From positions 186,001 through 250,000 of the forward strand of contig JALWVU010000055.1 in assembly GCA_027079305.1 (NCBI GenBank): a DNA stretch of 64,000 bases, given 5' to 3'. Of the stretch, positions 18,495 through 26,018 are shown piece after piece. The first letter of the stretch is position 1; every line of letters begins with the position of its first letter. The notes under the pieces are model-generated. The model did not search any database and was not told the origin of the DNA. It saw only the letters and a program-made list of their open reading frames with translations. Source of the DNA: Aquificaceae bacterium. Lineage in GTDB: Bacteria; Aquificota; Aquificia; Aquificales; Aquificaceae. A program made the position numbers and the translations under genes.

Positions 18495-18955
18495 AAGTGG
18501 TCTCGGTGATAGGCTCCTCCAGCGCCACGGAAGAGGAGTATGAGGTAGCCTACCAGGTAGGCAGGGAGCTCGCCAGAAGAGGTATAGCGGTCGTCTGCGG
18601 AGGCAGAACGGGAGTTATGGAGGCGGTCTGCAGGGGAGCCAAGGAGGAGGGAGGCCTGACCATAGGCATAATGCCCTCCTACGACGGCCACGAGGCTAAC
18701 CCCTACGTGGACATCAGGATAAACACGGGGATGAGCTGGAACAGGAACCCCATAGTGGTCGCCAGCGGGGACATGGTGGTGGCCATAGGGGGACACTGGG
18801 GAACCCTTTCGGAGATAGCCTACGCCCTAATCCTCGGGAAATACATAGTCGGATACAAGACCCACGACGTAGGTGAGATTGAAAAAGCCAACAGCCCTGA
18901 CGAAATTATTAGGAAGGTGGAGGAGTTTTATGGGAAAGGACGTCAGCCTCCTTGA
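18491..18955 (+). CDS. LOG/TIGR00725-like nucleotide-binding protein
   Basis: The 154-residue Rossmann-type protein has VSVIGSSSA at the start, VVCGGRTGVMEAVCRGAKEEGG with the GGRxGxM phosphate motif of the LOG and MoCo-carrier-like families, and VVAIGGHWGTLSEIAYAL, the GGxGTLxE motif. The short length fits TIGR00725. The ligand is unknown; lysine-decarboxylase annotations of relatives are misleading. It overlaps the upstream Uma2 gene by four bases and the next gene begins within its 3' end. Confidence 0.87.
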   Translation: MKVVSVIGSSSATEEEYEVAYQVGRELARRGIAVVCGGRTGVMEAVCRGAKEEGGLTIGIMPSYDGHEANPYVDIRINTGMSWNRNPIVVASGDMVVAIGGHWGTLSEIAYALILGKYIVGYKTHDVGEIEKANSPDEIIRKVEEFYGKGRQPP

Positions 18956-19283
18956 GGAGATGCTCTTCAACACCATGTTCTCGGAGATAGAGGAGAGATA
19001 CAACGACGTTGTAGACATATACAGGAACGACTACGAGATAATGTCTCTGGCCCAGCATTTAAAATCCGTGAAGGATGCGGTGGGAGAGGTCTTCAGGGAG
19101 ATCCCCAACCCCGAGAAGAAGCTCGGCGAGGAGCTCTACACCACCCTCTACGAGGTCCTCAAGGAGGTGAGCTCCATACTCTACGACCTCTCCATAGCGG
19201 AGGGGGATCAGCTCAGCTATGTGATAGTCCAGGCCTACAGGAAGCTCGACAACATAAACTCCCTTTTCGAGAAGCTCGTATGA
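18930..19283 (+). CDS. Hypothetical helical protein
   Basis: The product starting MGKDVSLLEEML is 117 residues, all helical and charged, with no membrane segment and no recognised family. GGTGGAGGAG lies about four to ten bases before the ATG at 18930, whereas a longer in-frame start at 18873 has no such site. It overlaps the LOG-like gene by 26 bases and the phosphoribosyltransferase gene by four, so it belongs to the same operon. Confidence 0.75.
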   Translation: MGKDVSLLEEMLFNTMFSEIEERYNDVVDIYRNDYEIMSLAQHLKSVKDAVGEVFREIPNPEKKLGEELYTTLYEVLKEVSSILYDLSIAEGDQLSYVIVQAYRKLDNINSLFEKLV

Positions 19284-19939
19284 TGTTCCAGGACAGGGAG
19301 GAGGCGGGAGAGCTACTGGCGGAGGCCATCAAAGACAAAATCCATCCCGAGGACAGGCCCATAGTCCTCGCCATCCCGAGGGGAGGGATACCCGTAGCCT
19401 ACAAGGTTTCAGAAAAGCTCGGGATTCCCATGAGCATCGTCGTGGTCAGGAAGCTCGGACTTCCCTGGAACGAGGAGGCAGGCTTCGGAGCGATAGACTC
19501 AGACGGAGCTATCTATCTGGACGAAGACCTCGTGAGCTACGCCAAGCTCGACACAAAAACCATAAGCGAGATAGCCAAGAGGGAGCTCGACGAGCTTAAA
19601 GAAAGGGAGAGGAAGTTTCTCCCCGAGGGATATCCAGAGCTGAAAGGGAGGGAGGTTCTGATAGTGGACGACGGCGTTGCCACTGGATACACCGCGGTGG
19701 CGTCCGCGGGCTTTGCCAGAAAGAGGGGAGCGAAGAGAGTGATAGTTGCGGTCCCCGTGTGTCCCAAGGACAGCCCCAAGAGGTTCAAAGGATATGCGGA
19801 CGAGTTTGTATGCTACCACCCTTCCGGAGAGATGAGCTTTGCGGTGGGGATGTTCTACAGAGACTTCCACCAGCTTTCGGACGAAGAGGCTAAGGACTAC
19901 ATAAACAGAGCTAAGGAAAAAGGCCTCTTCGAGCCCTGA
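19280..19939 (+). CDS. Phosphoribosyltransferase-domain protein
   Basis: The 219-residue protein has a type I phosphoribosyltransferase fold: an N-terminal PRGGIPVAYKVSEKLG segment, the VVVRKLGLPWNEEAGFGAI block, and the PRPP-binding VLIVDDGVATGYTAVAS motif at about residues 125-140. The order is that of the COG1926-type predicted phosphoribosyltransferases, whose substrates are unknown. It ends the coupled run that begins with Uma2 at 17976. Confidence 0.88.
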   Translation: MMFQDREEAGELLAEAIKDKIHPEDRPIVLAIPRGGIPVAYKVSEKLGIPMSIVVVRKLGLPWNEEAGFGAIDSDGAIYLDEDLVSYAKLDTKTISEIAKRELDELKERERKFLPEGYPELKGREVLIVDDGVATGYTAVASAGFARKRGAKRVIVAVPVCPKDSPKRFKGYADEFVCYHPSGEMSFAVGMFYRDFHQLSDEEAKDYINRAKEKGLFEP

Positions 19940-19943
19940 GTGT

Positions 19944-19949
19944 TATATT
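19944..19949 (+). promoter_or_regulatory. TATATT -10 box before trpG
   Basis: TATATT ends eight bases before the trpG ATG at 19958, with the sequence AATCTCCC between and no Shine-Dalgarno sequence. It fits the leaderless pattern seen elsewhere in the window. Confidence 0.45.
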
Positions 19950-19957
19950 AATCTCCC

Positions 19958-20542
19958 ATGAAGGTCCTCATGATAGACAACTACGACTCCTTCACCTACA
20001 ACCTCGTCCAGTATCTGGGAACTCTCGGGGCGGATGTGATCGTTAAGAGGAACGACCAGACGAGCGTAGAAGAGATAAGAAGCCTGAAGCCCGAGGCCAT
20101 AGTCATCTCCCCAGGTCCCTGCACCCCCGCGGAGGCGGGAGTATCGGTGAAGGTGATAAAAACCTTCCACAGAGAGATTCCGATCCTCGGAGTCTGCCTC
20201 GGCCACCAGTCCGTAGGTGTGGCCTTCGGTGGGAGGATAGTGAGAGCCAAGAACCTGATGCACGGGAAGGTCTCGAAGATAACCCACACGGGAGAGGGGA
20301 TCTTCCAGAACATCCCCAGCCCCTTCACCGCGGTCAGATACCACTCCCTCGTGATAGAGAAGGAGTCCCTTCCAGAGGTACTCAAGGTAACCGCCTGGTC
20401 CGAGGACGAGGAGATCATGGGAGTCCAGCACAGGGAGTTTCCCGTCTTCGGAGTCCAGTTCCACCCCGAGTCCGTCCTCTCCGAATACGGGATGGACATA
20501 CTGAGGAACTTCCTCGAGATAGCAAGGAGCGTCAGAGTCTAA
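19958..20542 (+). CDS. trpG: Anthranilate/aminodeoxychorismate synthase glutaminase
   Basis: This class I glutamine amidotransferase supplies ammonia to TrpE or PabB. The 194-residue protein has [13 protein letters not shown] at the start, the oxyanion loop SPGPCTP, the nucleophile elbow GVCLGHQ and the catalytic His-x-Glu in [10 protein letters not shown]. One gene may serve both tryptophan and folate synthesis, and the partner subunit is not in the window, so trpG versus pabA cannot be decided. Confidence 0.94.
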   Translation: MKVLMIDNYDSFTYNLVQYLGTLGADVIVKRNDQTSVEEIRSLKPEAIVISPGPCTPAEAGVSVKVIKTFHREIPILGVCLGHQSVGVAFGGRIVRAKNLMHGKVSKITHTGEGIFQNIPSPFTAVRYHSLVIEKESLPEVLKVTAWSEDEEIMGVQHREFPVFGVQFHPESVLSEYGMDILRNFLEIARSVRV

Positions 20543-20858
20543 TCTCCTCTATGTTGTAGATCTCAAAGACCTCTCTGTGCCTCAAAAGGCCGAGAGCCTC
20601 ACGGTATATTATCAGATACCTCCTCTGCTCCACGGCCCTATCCCTGAGCTCGTAGAACCTCTTCCTGAGCCTCACGAGGAGCCTCATGGAGAAAGTCGGC
20701 GTTCCCCTCTCCCTCTCGAGCCTGAGCTTCAGATAAAAAACAACTCTCTGGATCCTCCTCATCTCGGAGAGATAACTCTCTATCTTGGCCCCGTAGCCTC
20801 CGCCAACGCTCGCTATCTCTCTAAGAAGCTCCTCGTCCAGCTCGGACTTGTCCAGCAT
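20532..20858 (-). CDS. Hypothetical helical protein
   Basis: The 108-residue protein is helical and very rich in Arg and Leu ([22 protein letters not shown]), with no membrane segment and no family that I recognise. An AT-rich stretch and a possible GGAGG site (CCAGGAGGTAAATTAATACTT before the ATG, shortened here) support the start at 20858. It converges with trpG and overlaps its end by 11 bases. Beyond it begins an AT-rich accessory region. Confidence 0.7.
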   Translation of the reverse strand: MLDKSELDEELLREIASVGGGYGAKIESYLSEMRRIQRVVFYLKLRLERERGTPTFSMRLLVRLRKRFYELRDRAVEQRRYLIIYREALGLLRHREVFEIYNIEEIRL

Positions 20859-21024
20859 AAGTATTAATTTACCTCCTGGAACACCGCCCAGCTGAAATTC
20901 CTTATACTTTAGACATTTGCTTGTGCTTGTATTTTATATAAATGTGTTCTCTAATTTATATGTGCTTCGGGATTTAAAGGGAAAACTATAAACAAAACCG
21001 CTTTATTTTGATAGTGTGTTCTAT

Positions 21025-21326
21025 TCAATTTATTTTATTGATGTTCCGAATTATCGAGTCGATTTGATTGGTGATGAGTTGCCCTCCTTGTCCTTCTATG
21101 CCGTTGGCGTTATAATTAGTAACAACAGTCTTAAGTTCTATTGCCCGGTCATCGAAAGTAATATCTATCTTTTGGTTGTTCTCTATATTATTTTCTACAA
21201 TAATGTTAGAAACCTCACCTAATTTTGATAAGCTGTCGCATAATTCTACTTTGAGCCATCCTTCAAACCTCGATCTTCTCCTAATAAAAAAATAAACTCG
21301 CTCAAGTCTTTAGCCCTTACACTCAT
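21025..21326 (-). pseudogene. Frameshifted PD-(D/E)XK nuclease-like small gene
   Basis: On the minus strand an ATG at 21326, with an AAAAGGGAG site upstream, opens MSVRAKDLSEFIF. A one-base shift in the A7 run (T7 in the coding strand, 21286-21292) joins it to a second frame reading IRRRSRFEGWLKVELCDSLS and then KIDITFDD..AIELKTVV up to TGA at 21025. Adding one T restores exactly 100 codons. The D-x(9)-ELK pattern resembles the catalytic motif of restriction-like nucleases. It may be a broken gene, a sequencing error in the homopolymer or a programmed frameshift. The surrounding 20859-21485 interval is AT-rich and shows no other gene. Confidence 0.6.
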
Positions 21327-21485
21327 AACTGCTTCTCCCTTTTAGCCCAAAGTATTTGATGTATTATATTACTCCTACGAAAATCATCACCTTTTTAAGT
21401 TAAAAAGTTGAAATGTTGGGGCATAAGAACTTTCATACATAGAAACAGAATACCCGTTGAAATACAAGGATCTACAATTCCACAT

Positions 21486-21884
21486 TTAAACCCAGCTGTC
21501 TACTCTGAGGTCTTTTATCCTCTTGAACTCTCTCAGGTTGTTAGTTACAAGCACGGCGTTCAGAGAGATGGCGTGGGCAGCGATTTGCAGGTCATACGCT
21601 CCTATCGTTATTCCCTTCCTCTCAAGCTCTGCCCTCAGCCTCCCGTACTCAACAGCTGCCTTGAGGTCATAATCGTAAATCTCGAAGTAGTCCACGAAGC
21701 TCTCAACAAGCCTTACAAGCCTCCGACTCCCCTTTTTATAGGCGCCGTAGAAAAGCTCCGAGACGACCACGGAAGACAGTCCTATGCTGTGTTCCTTTTC
21801 CACTTCTTCGAGCTTCTCTTTTATGTGCTTCGGCCTGTTCCTTATGATGTAACTGCACGTGTCGGTGTCCAGCATGTAGAGCAT
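21486..21884 (-). CDS. vapC: VapC-type PIN-domain ribonuclease toxin
   Basis: The 132-residue PIN-domain protein has the acidic residues expected of a Mg-dependent RNase: Asp6 and Asp8 in MLDTDTC, Glu43 in VVSELFYG, and Asp98 in GAYDLQIAAHA, followed by VLVTNNLREF. VapC toxins cut tRNA or rRNA. Its ATG overlaps the end of the vapB stop, the usual antitoxin-toxin coupling. It lies in the accessory region between trpG and tmk. Confidence 0.94.
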   Translation of the reverse strand: MLYMLDTDTCSYIIRNRPKHIKEKLEEVEKEHSIGLSSVVVSELFYGAYKKGSRRLVRLVESFVDYFEIYDYDLKAAVEYGRLRAELERKGITIGAYDLQIAAHAISLNAVLVTNNLREFKRIKDLRVDSWV

Positions 21885-22117
21885 TAGAAGATCTCCCTCT
21901 CCTGAGGTTCCGGCTGATCCCTTTCGATCATAAAGTCCCTCGCTTCCGGAACTTCCTCGAGTTCCTTATACAGCCTGTCCCACTTGCTTTCCTTCGGGAT
22001 TATCACTATCGTGCCGTCTTCCTTTTTCAGGTAAACCTCACCCTCCTTCAACCCGAACTCCTTAGGTATCCTTACAGCTATTGAGTTACCGCTCCTGAAG
22101 ACCTTTGCCGTTTTCAT
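21884..22117 (-). CDS. vapB: VapB-type AbrB-fold antitoxin
   Basis: The 77-residue protein starts MKTAKVFRSGNSIAVRIPKEFGL, a swapped-hairpin AbrB/VapB DNA-binding domain, followed by an acidic C-terminal tail that would thread into VapC. GGAGG lies seven bases before the ATG at 22117, so in-frame starts further upstream are less likely. It is coupled to vapC and has a palindromic region in front that should be its operator. Confidence 0.92.
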   Translation of the reverse strand: MKTAKVFRSGNSIAVRIPKEFGLKEGEVYLKKEDGTIVIIPKESKWDRLYKELEEVPEARDFMIERDQPEPQEREIF

Positions 22118-22131
22118 ATCCATACCTCCGT

Positions 22132-22162
22132 CCGTATATACAAAAAGTATATACATATACGG
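22132..22162. promoter_or_regulatory. Palindromic operator/promoter of vapBC
   Basis: The segment has outer arms CCGTATATAC (22132-22141) and CATATACGG, inverted about a central A-rich run, plus two direct GTATATACA copies. It lies just upstream of the VapB start, where AbrB-type antitoxin-toxin complexes bind to repress their own transcription. It also contains TATA-like -10 sequences. Confidence 0.6.
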
Positions 22163-22192
22163 TTCGGGGCAAGGGCTGAAAGCCGGCCGGAT

Positions 22193-23188
22193 TCAGCTCA
22201 AGAAACTGCTTATAAACTCCTTTGCTGCGAGTGACATGAGATCCCTGTCGGTCCGAATCTCGGGAAGCAACATTACAGGCTCTCCCTCTTCTGTGGAACT
22301 TATAACGCCTATACGTTCCGCCTCATCATTTACTAAGGAACTTTTGCTTAATCCGGGACCTGACACAAATCCTATCTGGTAGTCGTAGCCGAGATACTTT
22401 TCCCTCAGCTGTCCTATACCGCTTCCTTCAGAGTGGTTGTTGGCCTGATAGGATGTGGACTCTGCCTCGACAACTATACCCACATCGACGTGACCGAACC
22501 TGCTGCTGAATTCCTCTGCGAAAGTGCTAACTACTTCTGAACTTTTACCGTATGTGTGGAACACGGGATGGGTATCAACTATTAATTCTTTCACCATAAG
22601 CATCAGGAGGGACCACTGGTACGGATAATCAATCGGAGGGCTATAATCCCTGAGGAAGTAGCCGTGGAGGTCAGCGTTGGTAAGGCCCTTTTCCCCGGTA
22701 ATTACACCGCACTTTCTAAGTGCAAGGGAAGAAAAGTAAACCCAGAAGTCTTCACCGAGGTATGCTCCCCACACGAGCAGATATCTTGAGTCCGGACAGA
22801 CTTCACTGTTGAGTCTGTCGAACTCCACGGGGTTTTCGCTGTAGGGAAACAGGGAAACATCTTTGAATACAAGGGGTATGTCGCTTTCCCTGAGCAGGAG
22901 ATCAAGTTCGGTGCTCCTAAATGCGTCAGGAGACACCTTATTAACAAGCGGTTTCCACCTGTATCCTTCTGCAACTTCCAGGACATCCCTAAACACAACC
23001 GGTTCTCCCACCCTGAAGACCATCTTTCTGTCTCTATCTACTATTGCTACGTTTCCATAAGCTGATATGTTGAAGGCTTCTACACCATTAGCCAACTTCA
23101 GATAGTCCTCCTCTTTTCTAAATAGGTCGGGAAATGTGTTTACCAGTAGCTCCTTTGCCAGGACTGTATCTATTTCCCAGTTTCCCAT
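22193..23188 (-). CDS. Unknown protein with nuclease-like C-terminal motif
   Basis: I do not recognise the family. The 331-residue protein is soluble. Its C-terminal third holds VDVGIVVEAES (about 234-244) and then GIGQLREKYLGYDYQIGFV (about 257-275), an arrangement like the D...ExE/ExK core and following Q-containing helix of restriction-like (PD-(D/E)XK) nucleases. The N-terminal two thirds have no recognised domain. It sits directly upstream of vapBC on the same strand, next to a decayed IS, in an accessory region, which would fit a defence or transposition-linked role. That role is an inference. Confidence 0.65.
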   Translation of the reverse strand: MGNWEIDTVLAKELLVNTFPDLFRKEEDYLKLANGVEAFNISAYGNVAIVDRDRKMVFRVGEPVVFRDVLEVAEGYRWKPLVNKVSPDAFRSTELDLLLRESDIPLVFKDVSLFPYSENPVEFDRLNSEVCPDSRYLLVWGAYLGEDFWVYFSSLALRKCGVITGEKGLTNADLHGYFLRDYSPPIDYPYQWSLLMLMVKELIVDTHPVFHTYGKSSEVVSTFAEEFSSRFGHVDVGIVVEAESTSYQANNHSEGSGIGQLREKYLGYDYQIGFVSGPGLSKSSLVNDEAERIGVISSTEEGEPVMLLPEIRTDRDLMSLAAKEFISSFLS

Positions 23189-23293
23189 AGTTGTTCCTTA
23201 ATAGTCTTAAAGTTACATTGCTTTCATTCTATACACAACCTTAGATAGCAGTAATAGTTATGAAGAAGGCAAAGTTAGTGTGTATATAGGAGA

Positions 23294-23959
23294 ATGTCAG
23301 CTTTTTCAAGCAAGGGAACCCCTCCGAGCGGAGGGGTAGAATGGAAATATGAGTGCTCTAAGGCTCGTCAGAGAAATACTTGATAAAGTTTACCACTGGC
23401 ACAGAGTTCCTTCAAGTGTTAAAGCAAAAGCAGTCCTGCTCTACTTCAGAGGTATGTCTCTCAGAGACGTTCAGAAATACCTCTCAGACGAAGGTTACAG
23501 AGTAAGCATAGAAGCTATCAGGGAATGGTTCCACTCAGTAGGCAAGATGCTTAGAGCTTTATACACTCATGCGCTATGTGTGTATGTGGACGAGACTAAG
23601 ATAAAGAAGCGAAGGAAGTTTTACTATCTGTAGCTTGCTGTGGATGAGAAAAGCAGACCTGTGTATGTAAGTCTGACAGCCAGGAGAGATTCATGGACAG
23701 CTTAGGTGGTTATAAGTAGCACGAGAGCCAAGGTATGCACAACTCGTGGTATGTGAGTGCTGTTAGGAAGCTTTCGGTAAAGTGGGTTCATGAGACTTTC
23801 GGGAAGAGGAATGTGGTAGAGAGGTGGTTCTTTCCCATGAAGCACAGGTTGAGGAGGTTTTACAAGAGGTTTCCCTGGAACGCTAAGTATGAGACTATTT
23901 GGAGCTGGCTTGCTTCTTTCATTACTCTCTACACGCTCCTGGAGGTTAAAAGTTGACAT
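23294..23959. mobile_element. Decayed insertion sequence, IS6/IS240-like
   Basis: A roughly 670-base element is bounded by short imperfect inverted repeats: ATGTCAGCTTTTT at 23294-23306 and the reverse complement of AAAAGTTGACAT at 23948-23959. Inside are two pieces of one transposase, with a stop codon and a deletion between them. Near the left end is the hairpin CCCCTCC-GAGC-GGAGGGG (23319-23336). The element is too damaged to move by itself. Confidence 0.7.
23349..23956 (+). pseudogene. Broken DDE transposase (IS6/IS240-like)
   Basis: The first piece (23349-23633) encodes an N-terminal helix-turn-helix region and the first catalytic Asp in CVYVDETKIKKRRKFYY, then meets an in-frame TAG. 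Reading on past the stop continues the family sequence (LAVDEKSRPVYVSLTARRDS) to a second TAG. After missing sequence and a frame change, the C-terminal piece (from about 23735) has the NVVERWFFPMKHRLRRFYKRFP block that carries the final Glu. The middle Asp region appears deleted. Confidence 0.85.
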
Positions 23960-24082
23960 GGTCAATCTTCTTCCCCATTCTTAATTAAATTTTAATAAAC
24001 TTACGCCCTAAGGCCACTTCCATAAGGGGATAGAGGTTCACGCTATTGTGCAACATTTTATCCTTATTAAGGAGTGAATGCG

Positions 24083-24364
24083 ATGGGTAAGGTGGTAACC
24101 GTAACCGCAAGGGTGGATGAAGAGACCAAGAAGGAAGCGGAAAGGATATTCAGAGAGTTCGGCATTCCGATGTCCTCTGCCATATCCGCTTTCCTGAAGG
24201 CTGTGGTAAGGAATAAGGGCATACCCTTTGAACTCAGGGTTGAAGGTGCGGTTCCACTCTATCCCTATGAGGGCAGGCTTGCAAAAGTAAGAGATGCAGA
24301 GCTGTCCGAGTCCTCCTTAAAGGCTCTTAAAGAGCTGGAAGAGGGGAAGGTAGAACCGTATTGA
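24083..24364 (+). CDS. RelB/DinJ-type ribbon-helix-helix antitoxin
   Basis: The 93-residue protein begins MGKVVTVTARVDEETKKEAERIF and continues with FGIPMSSAISAFLKAVVRNKGIPFEL, the RelB/DinJ signature. It should bind its own operator and neutralise a toxin. The start at 24083 has TAAGGAG eight bases upstream; an ATG nine bases earlier is less well spaced. The next gene follows after ten bases and is not a RelE-like protein, so the toxin partner is unclear. Confidence 0.85.
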   Translation: MGKVVTVTARVDEETKKEAERIFREFGIPMSSAISAFLKAVVRNKGIPFELRVEGAVPLYPYEGRLAKVRDAELSESSLKALKELEEGKVEPY

Positions 24365-24374
24365 GGTGCCTACG

Positions 24375-24710
24375 ATGCTGTTCAGGTTACTTACGAAGCT
24401 CGGCTACAGAACGGACGAAGAAGTGAGGGAGGAGTATACCAAAAGGTTGAAAGAGCAACTTGAGAGAAAAGAGAAGGAGTGGGAAGAAAGGCTCAAAGAC
24501 CTCAGTGACGCTGAGAGACTCGACATTATAGAAGCCATTGTCAAGTATGAGACCAACTTGGAGGAGATGAGGGATAAGATCGTTAAAGTTCTCGAAAGTA
24601 GACCAAAGCCCGAGGGCATGGATACGTCAGAGTTCGAGGAAGACTGGTACTGGACTCCCGGTGCAGCCGGGAGCTATTTTGATCCCTTTGATTACCTCCC
24701 GAGAAAATAG
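24375..24710 (+). CDS. Hypothetical acidic coiled-coil protein paired with RelB-type antitoxin
   Basis: The 111-residue protein starts MLFRLLTKLGYRTDEEV and has a long charged helix likely to form a coiled coil (KRLKEQLERKEKEWEERL), then an acidic tail with EEDWYWTPGAAGSYFDPFDY. It has neither the RelE/YafQ fold pattern nor any other toxin signature that I recognise. A GAGG site lies eight bases before the ATG. Its position after a RelB-type antitoxin makes it a candidate partner, but it could be unrelated. Confidence 0.6.
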   Translation: MLFRLLTKLGYRTDEEVREEYTKRLKEQLERKEKEWEERLKDLSDAERLDIIEAIVKYETNLEEMRDKIVKVLESRPKPEGMDTSEFEEDWYWTPGAAGSYFDPFDYLPRK

Positions 24711-24788
24711 TTACCTTCTTATTTCCCTTTCAAATTTACTGTCCTCGATCATGGTGGAGCGGACCCCGCCCTCAGAAGATATAGAGCT

Positions 24789-25388
24789 ATGAAGAGGAGG
24801 ATAGTGAGCCCCATAAACCTTAGGAAGGACAGGCTTCCCCCAGGACAGCACTGGATCCAGTATCCTATCGTCTACGACATAGTCGACAGAGTCCCCGACT
24901 TCGACATGACAAGATACAGGTTCAAGGTCTGGGGAGAGGTGAAGAACCCCGTGGAGCTTACCTACGAAGAGGTCCTGAAGCTCCCCTCTGTTGAGCTCGT
25001 GGCGGACTTCCACTGCGTTACCAGGTGGAGCGTCAAGGAGATCCAATGGGAAGGAGTTCCTACACGGGAGATAATAAAGCTGGTAAAGCCTAAGCCCGAA
25101 GCCAGGTTCGTCTTCGTCTACTGCCTTGAGGGATACACCACCAACATGCCCTTGGAGTTCTTCGCTCAGGAAGATTCCATCCTCGCCTACAAGATGTTCG
25201 GCGAAACTATACCCAAAGAGCACGGCTACCCATTGAGGCTCGTGGTTCCCAAGCTCTACGCCTGGAAGAGTGCCAAGTATGTGTGGGGAATAGAGTTCAG
25301 GAAGGAGGACAGACCAGGATACTGGGAGGAGAGGGGATACCACATGGTGGGAGATCCCTGGAAGGAGCAGAGATACTGGGGAGACTGA
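24789..25388 (+). CDS. Sulfite-oxidase-like molybdopterin enzyme
   Basis: The 199-residue protein matches the catalytic domain of the sulfite oxidase/YedY family: the molybdenum-ligating Cys76 in ADFHCVTRWSV, then VYCLEGYTTNMPLEF and HGYPLRLVVPKLYAWKSAKYVWGIEF. There is no Tat or Sec signal and no dimerisation domain, so it looks cytoplasmic and single-domain. The substrate is unknown. It is followed after 12 bases by tmk with its own TATAAT box. Confidence 0.9.
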   Translation: MKRRIVSPINLRKDRLPPGQHWIQYPIVYDIVDRVPDFDMTRYRFKVWGEVKNPVELTYEEVLKLPSVELVADFHCVTRWSVKEIQWEGVPTREIIKLVKPKPEARFVFVYCLEGYTTNMPLEFFAQEDSILAYKMFGETIPKEHGYPLRLVVPKLYAWKSAKYVWGIEFRKEDRPGYWEERGYHMVGDPWKEQRYWGD

Positions 25389-25394
25389 TATAAT
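25389..25394 (+). promoter_or_regulatory. TATAAT -10 box before tmk
   Basis: TATAAT ends six bases before the tmk ATG at 25401 with no Shine-Dalgarno sequence, so the predicted start of transcription falls on the ATG itself. This is the clearest leaderless candidate in the window. Confidence 0.6.
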
Positions 25395-25400
25395 CCCCCT

Positions 25401-25994
25401 ATGCTCATAACCTTCGAAGGGATAGACGGGAGCGGAAAGACCACCCAGTCCAGGAAGCTCTTCCACTTTTTGAAAGAAAGGGGACTCCCCGTCCACCTAT
25501 TCAGGGAGCCTGGAGGAACCGACCTTGCGGAAAAGCTCAGGGAGATCATACTCGGGAAAGAGATGAGCGAAAGGACAGAGCTCCTCCTGTTCGAGGCCTC
25601 CAGAGCGGACCTATGCTCAGAGGTCATCCTTCCCCTTATTGAATCCGGGGAGATCGTAATCCTCGACAGGTTCACCGACTCCACCCTCGCCTACCAGGGA
25701 TACGGCAGGGGGATAGAGCTTGAGCTTGTAAAGAGGCTAAACGATTTCTCCACCTTCGGCCTCAGGCCCCACCTGACCTTCCTCCTCGACCTGGACCCAA
25801 GAACCGCCCTCGATAGAGTAAGGGAGAAGACCCGATTCGAAAGTCTCGAGTTCCTCGAAAAGGTCAGGAAAGGCTTTTTAGAAATCGCAAGGAAAGAACC
25901 AGACAGAGTGGTCGTCCTCAGAACCGATATGCCCGAAGATCAGGTTTTTGATGAGGTTGTCAAAATCCTTAAGGAGAGAACGCCTTTAATTTAG
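25401..25994 (+). CDS. tmk: Thymidylate kinase
   Basis: Tmk phosphorylates dTMP to dTDP. The 197-residue protein has the P-loop FEGIDGSGKTTQ at about residues 4-15, the LFREPGGT motif, the DRFTDSTLAYQGYGRG block with the catalytic Arg, and the LLDLDPRTAL segment. The length is typical. It is read from its own promoter and followed by a GC-rich hairpin. Confidence 0.97.
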   Translation: MLITFEGIDGSGKTTQSRKLFHFLKERGLPVHLFREPGGTDLAEKLREIILGKEMSERTELLLFEASRADLCSEVILPLIESGEIVILDRFTDSTLAYQGYGRGIELELVKRLNDFSTFGLRPHLTFLLDLDPRTALDRVREKTRFESLEFLEKVRKGFLEIARKEPDRVVVLRTDMPEDQVFDEVVKILKERTPLI

Positions 25995-25998
25995 AAAG

Positions 25999-26018
25999 GC
26001 CCCTCCGGGCGGAGGGGC
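25999..26018. repeat. GC-rich hairpin, copy 2 of CCCCTCC-loop-GGAGGGG
   Basis: GCCCCTCC (25999-26006) and GGAGGGGC (26011-26018) form a perfect eight-base stem around GGGC. It lies five bases after the tmk stop, where a terminator is expected, but no T run follows on the plus strand. Nearly the same stem occurs inside the decayed IS at 23319-23336. Confidence 0.55.

Noticed and set aside
21016-21222. A plus-strand ORF of 68 codons in the AT-rich accessory gap
   Set aside because: It is the complement of the nuclease-like pseudogene, has no ribosome site and its hydrophobic tail follows from antisense AT-rich sequence.
21400-21470. Two GTTGAAAT words about 47 bases apart, like the end of a CRISPR repeat
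   Set aside because: The match is only eight bases, the flanks differ, there are just two copies, and no cas gene is present.
24711-25496. An antisense open frame of 261 codons opposite the sulfite-oxidase-like gene and tmk
   Set aside because: The plus-strand genes have clear motifs (Cys76, P-loop) and the antisense product resembles nothing.
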